A stretch of 64,000 nucleotides of DNA. Source: Bradyrhizobium ontarionense (GTDB lineage: Bacteria > Pseudomonadota > Alphaproteobacteria > Rhizobiales > Xanthobacteraceae). The notes beneath the pieces were generated by a model. It made no database searches, had not been told where the DNA came from, and was given only the letters and a program-made list of their open reading frames with translations. Made by a program: the position numbers and the translations under genes. Shown here one piece after another: positions 63,923 through 64,000 of this stretch (positions within the stretch are counted from its first letter, which is position 1; every line of letters starts with the position of its first letter). The stretch spans positions 7,121,001 to 7,185,000 of the forward strand of contig NZ_CP088156.1 in the NCBI RefSeq assembly GCF_021088345.1. The letters are read 5' to 3'.

Positions 63923-64000
63923 ATGAAACGGATCGGAACCTGGGCACTCTACGTGGTCGGCACGGCGGCGGTTCTCTATCTCGCGCTGTATGCCTATGCG
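63923..64000 (+). CDS. N-terminal start of a membrane or exported protein (cut by window end)
   Basis: Twenty-six codons from ATG 63923, with GGAG about 7 nt upstream. They encode a short basic start and one hydrophobic segment, WALYVVGTAAVLYLALYAYA, a signal peptide or membrane anchor. The rest lies outside, so no family can be given. Confidence 0.5.
   Translation, partial: MKRIGTWALYVVGTAAVLYLALYAYA

Noticed and set aside
1..64000. CRISPR arrays, tRNA/rRNA genes, prophage or transposase genes
   Set aside because: No regularly spaced direct repeats, no cloverleaf with a CCA-type end and no integrase/transposase motif were found by reading the sequence; a dedicated scan could still find a tRNA.

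Overview
The window reads as chromosomal DNA of a Bradyrhizobium-like alphaproteobacterium (Rhizobiales). The basis is the uniformly high G+C coding sequence, the periplasmic nitrate reductase cluster in the order napEDABC, an alphaproteobacterial serC leader-like hairpin pair, FixK/FNR-type boxes, Omp25-like barrels, small secreted GCG-type proteins and several REP-like palindromic repeats. No tRNA, rRNA, CRISPR array, integrase, transposase or prophage was recognised; apart from one partial duplication scar the gene content looks like ordinary vertically inherited chromosome. Species identity is inference.

Layout. 1-4.8 kb: 3' part of an EF-G-like translation factor, a small HTH regulator with a perfect operator-like palindrome, a SulP anion transporter and shikimate dehydrogenase. 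4.9-8.7 kb: an exported caspase-like protein with two YARHG domains, translationally coupled to an M15 peptidoglycan peptidase, then two tandem secreted paralogues of unknown function. 8.8-17.4 kb: FMN-dependent 2-hydroxy-acid dehydrogenase, glmM, two outer-membrane barrels, GST, GNAT and an aldo-keto reductase/lactonase pair. 17.4-22.4 kb: serC-serA with a leader motif and palindromic repeats between them, then a MuiA-like protein. 23-28.6 kb: orphan substrate-binding protein, second-type FtsH, chemoreceptor. 28.7-34.9 kb: phytase-like esterase, two tandem EamA exporters, MgtA-type P-ATPase behind a FixK-like box. 35-38.2 kb: three-gene ABC efflux operon. 38.3-44.9 kb: purA with a structured upstream region, membrane and small secreted proteins, an AraC regulator. 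45.2-49 kb: msrB, msrA, a repeat-rich gap of about 1.2 kb, and an exported monohaem protein. 49.4-54.7 kb: a decayed segmental duplication (small secreted protein plus ppk2 remnant), LysR, GST, intact small-protein paralogue, ppk2 with a FixK-like box, a RecD-like helicase. 54.8-59 kb: napEDABC with a FixK-like box. 59.4-63.8 kb: ssuADCB plus a flavin reductase; the last gene is cut by the window end.

How the genes work together. Three FixK/FNR-type palindromes precede nap, ppk2 and the P-type ATPase, which suggests a local low-oxygen regulon linking nitrate respiration, polyphosphate/nucleotide energy balance and cation transport. The ssu cluster encodes sulfonate import, desulfonation and a probable FMNH2 supply as one unit, divergent from nap. 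The least understood units are the caspase-YARHG/M15 pair, the tandem secreted paralogues and the orphan binding protein with a helical N-terminal extension.
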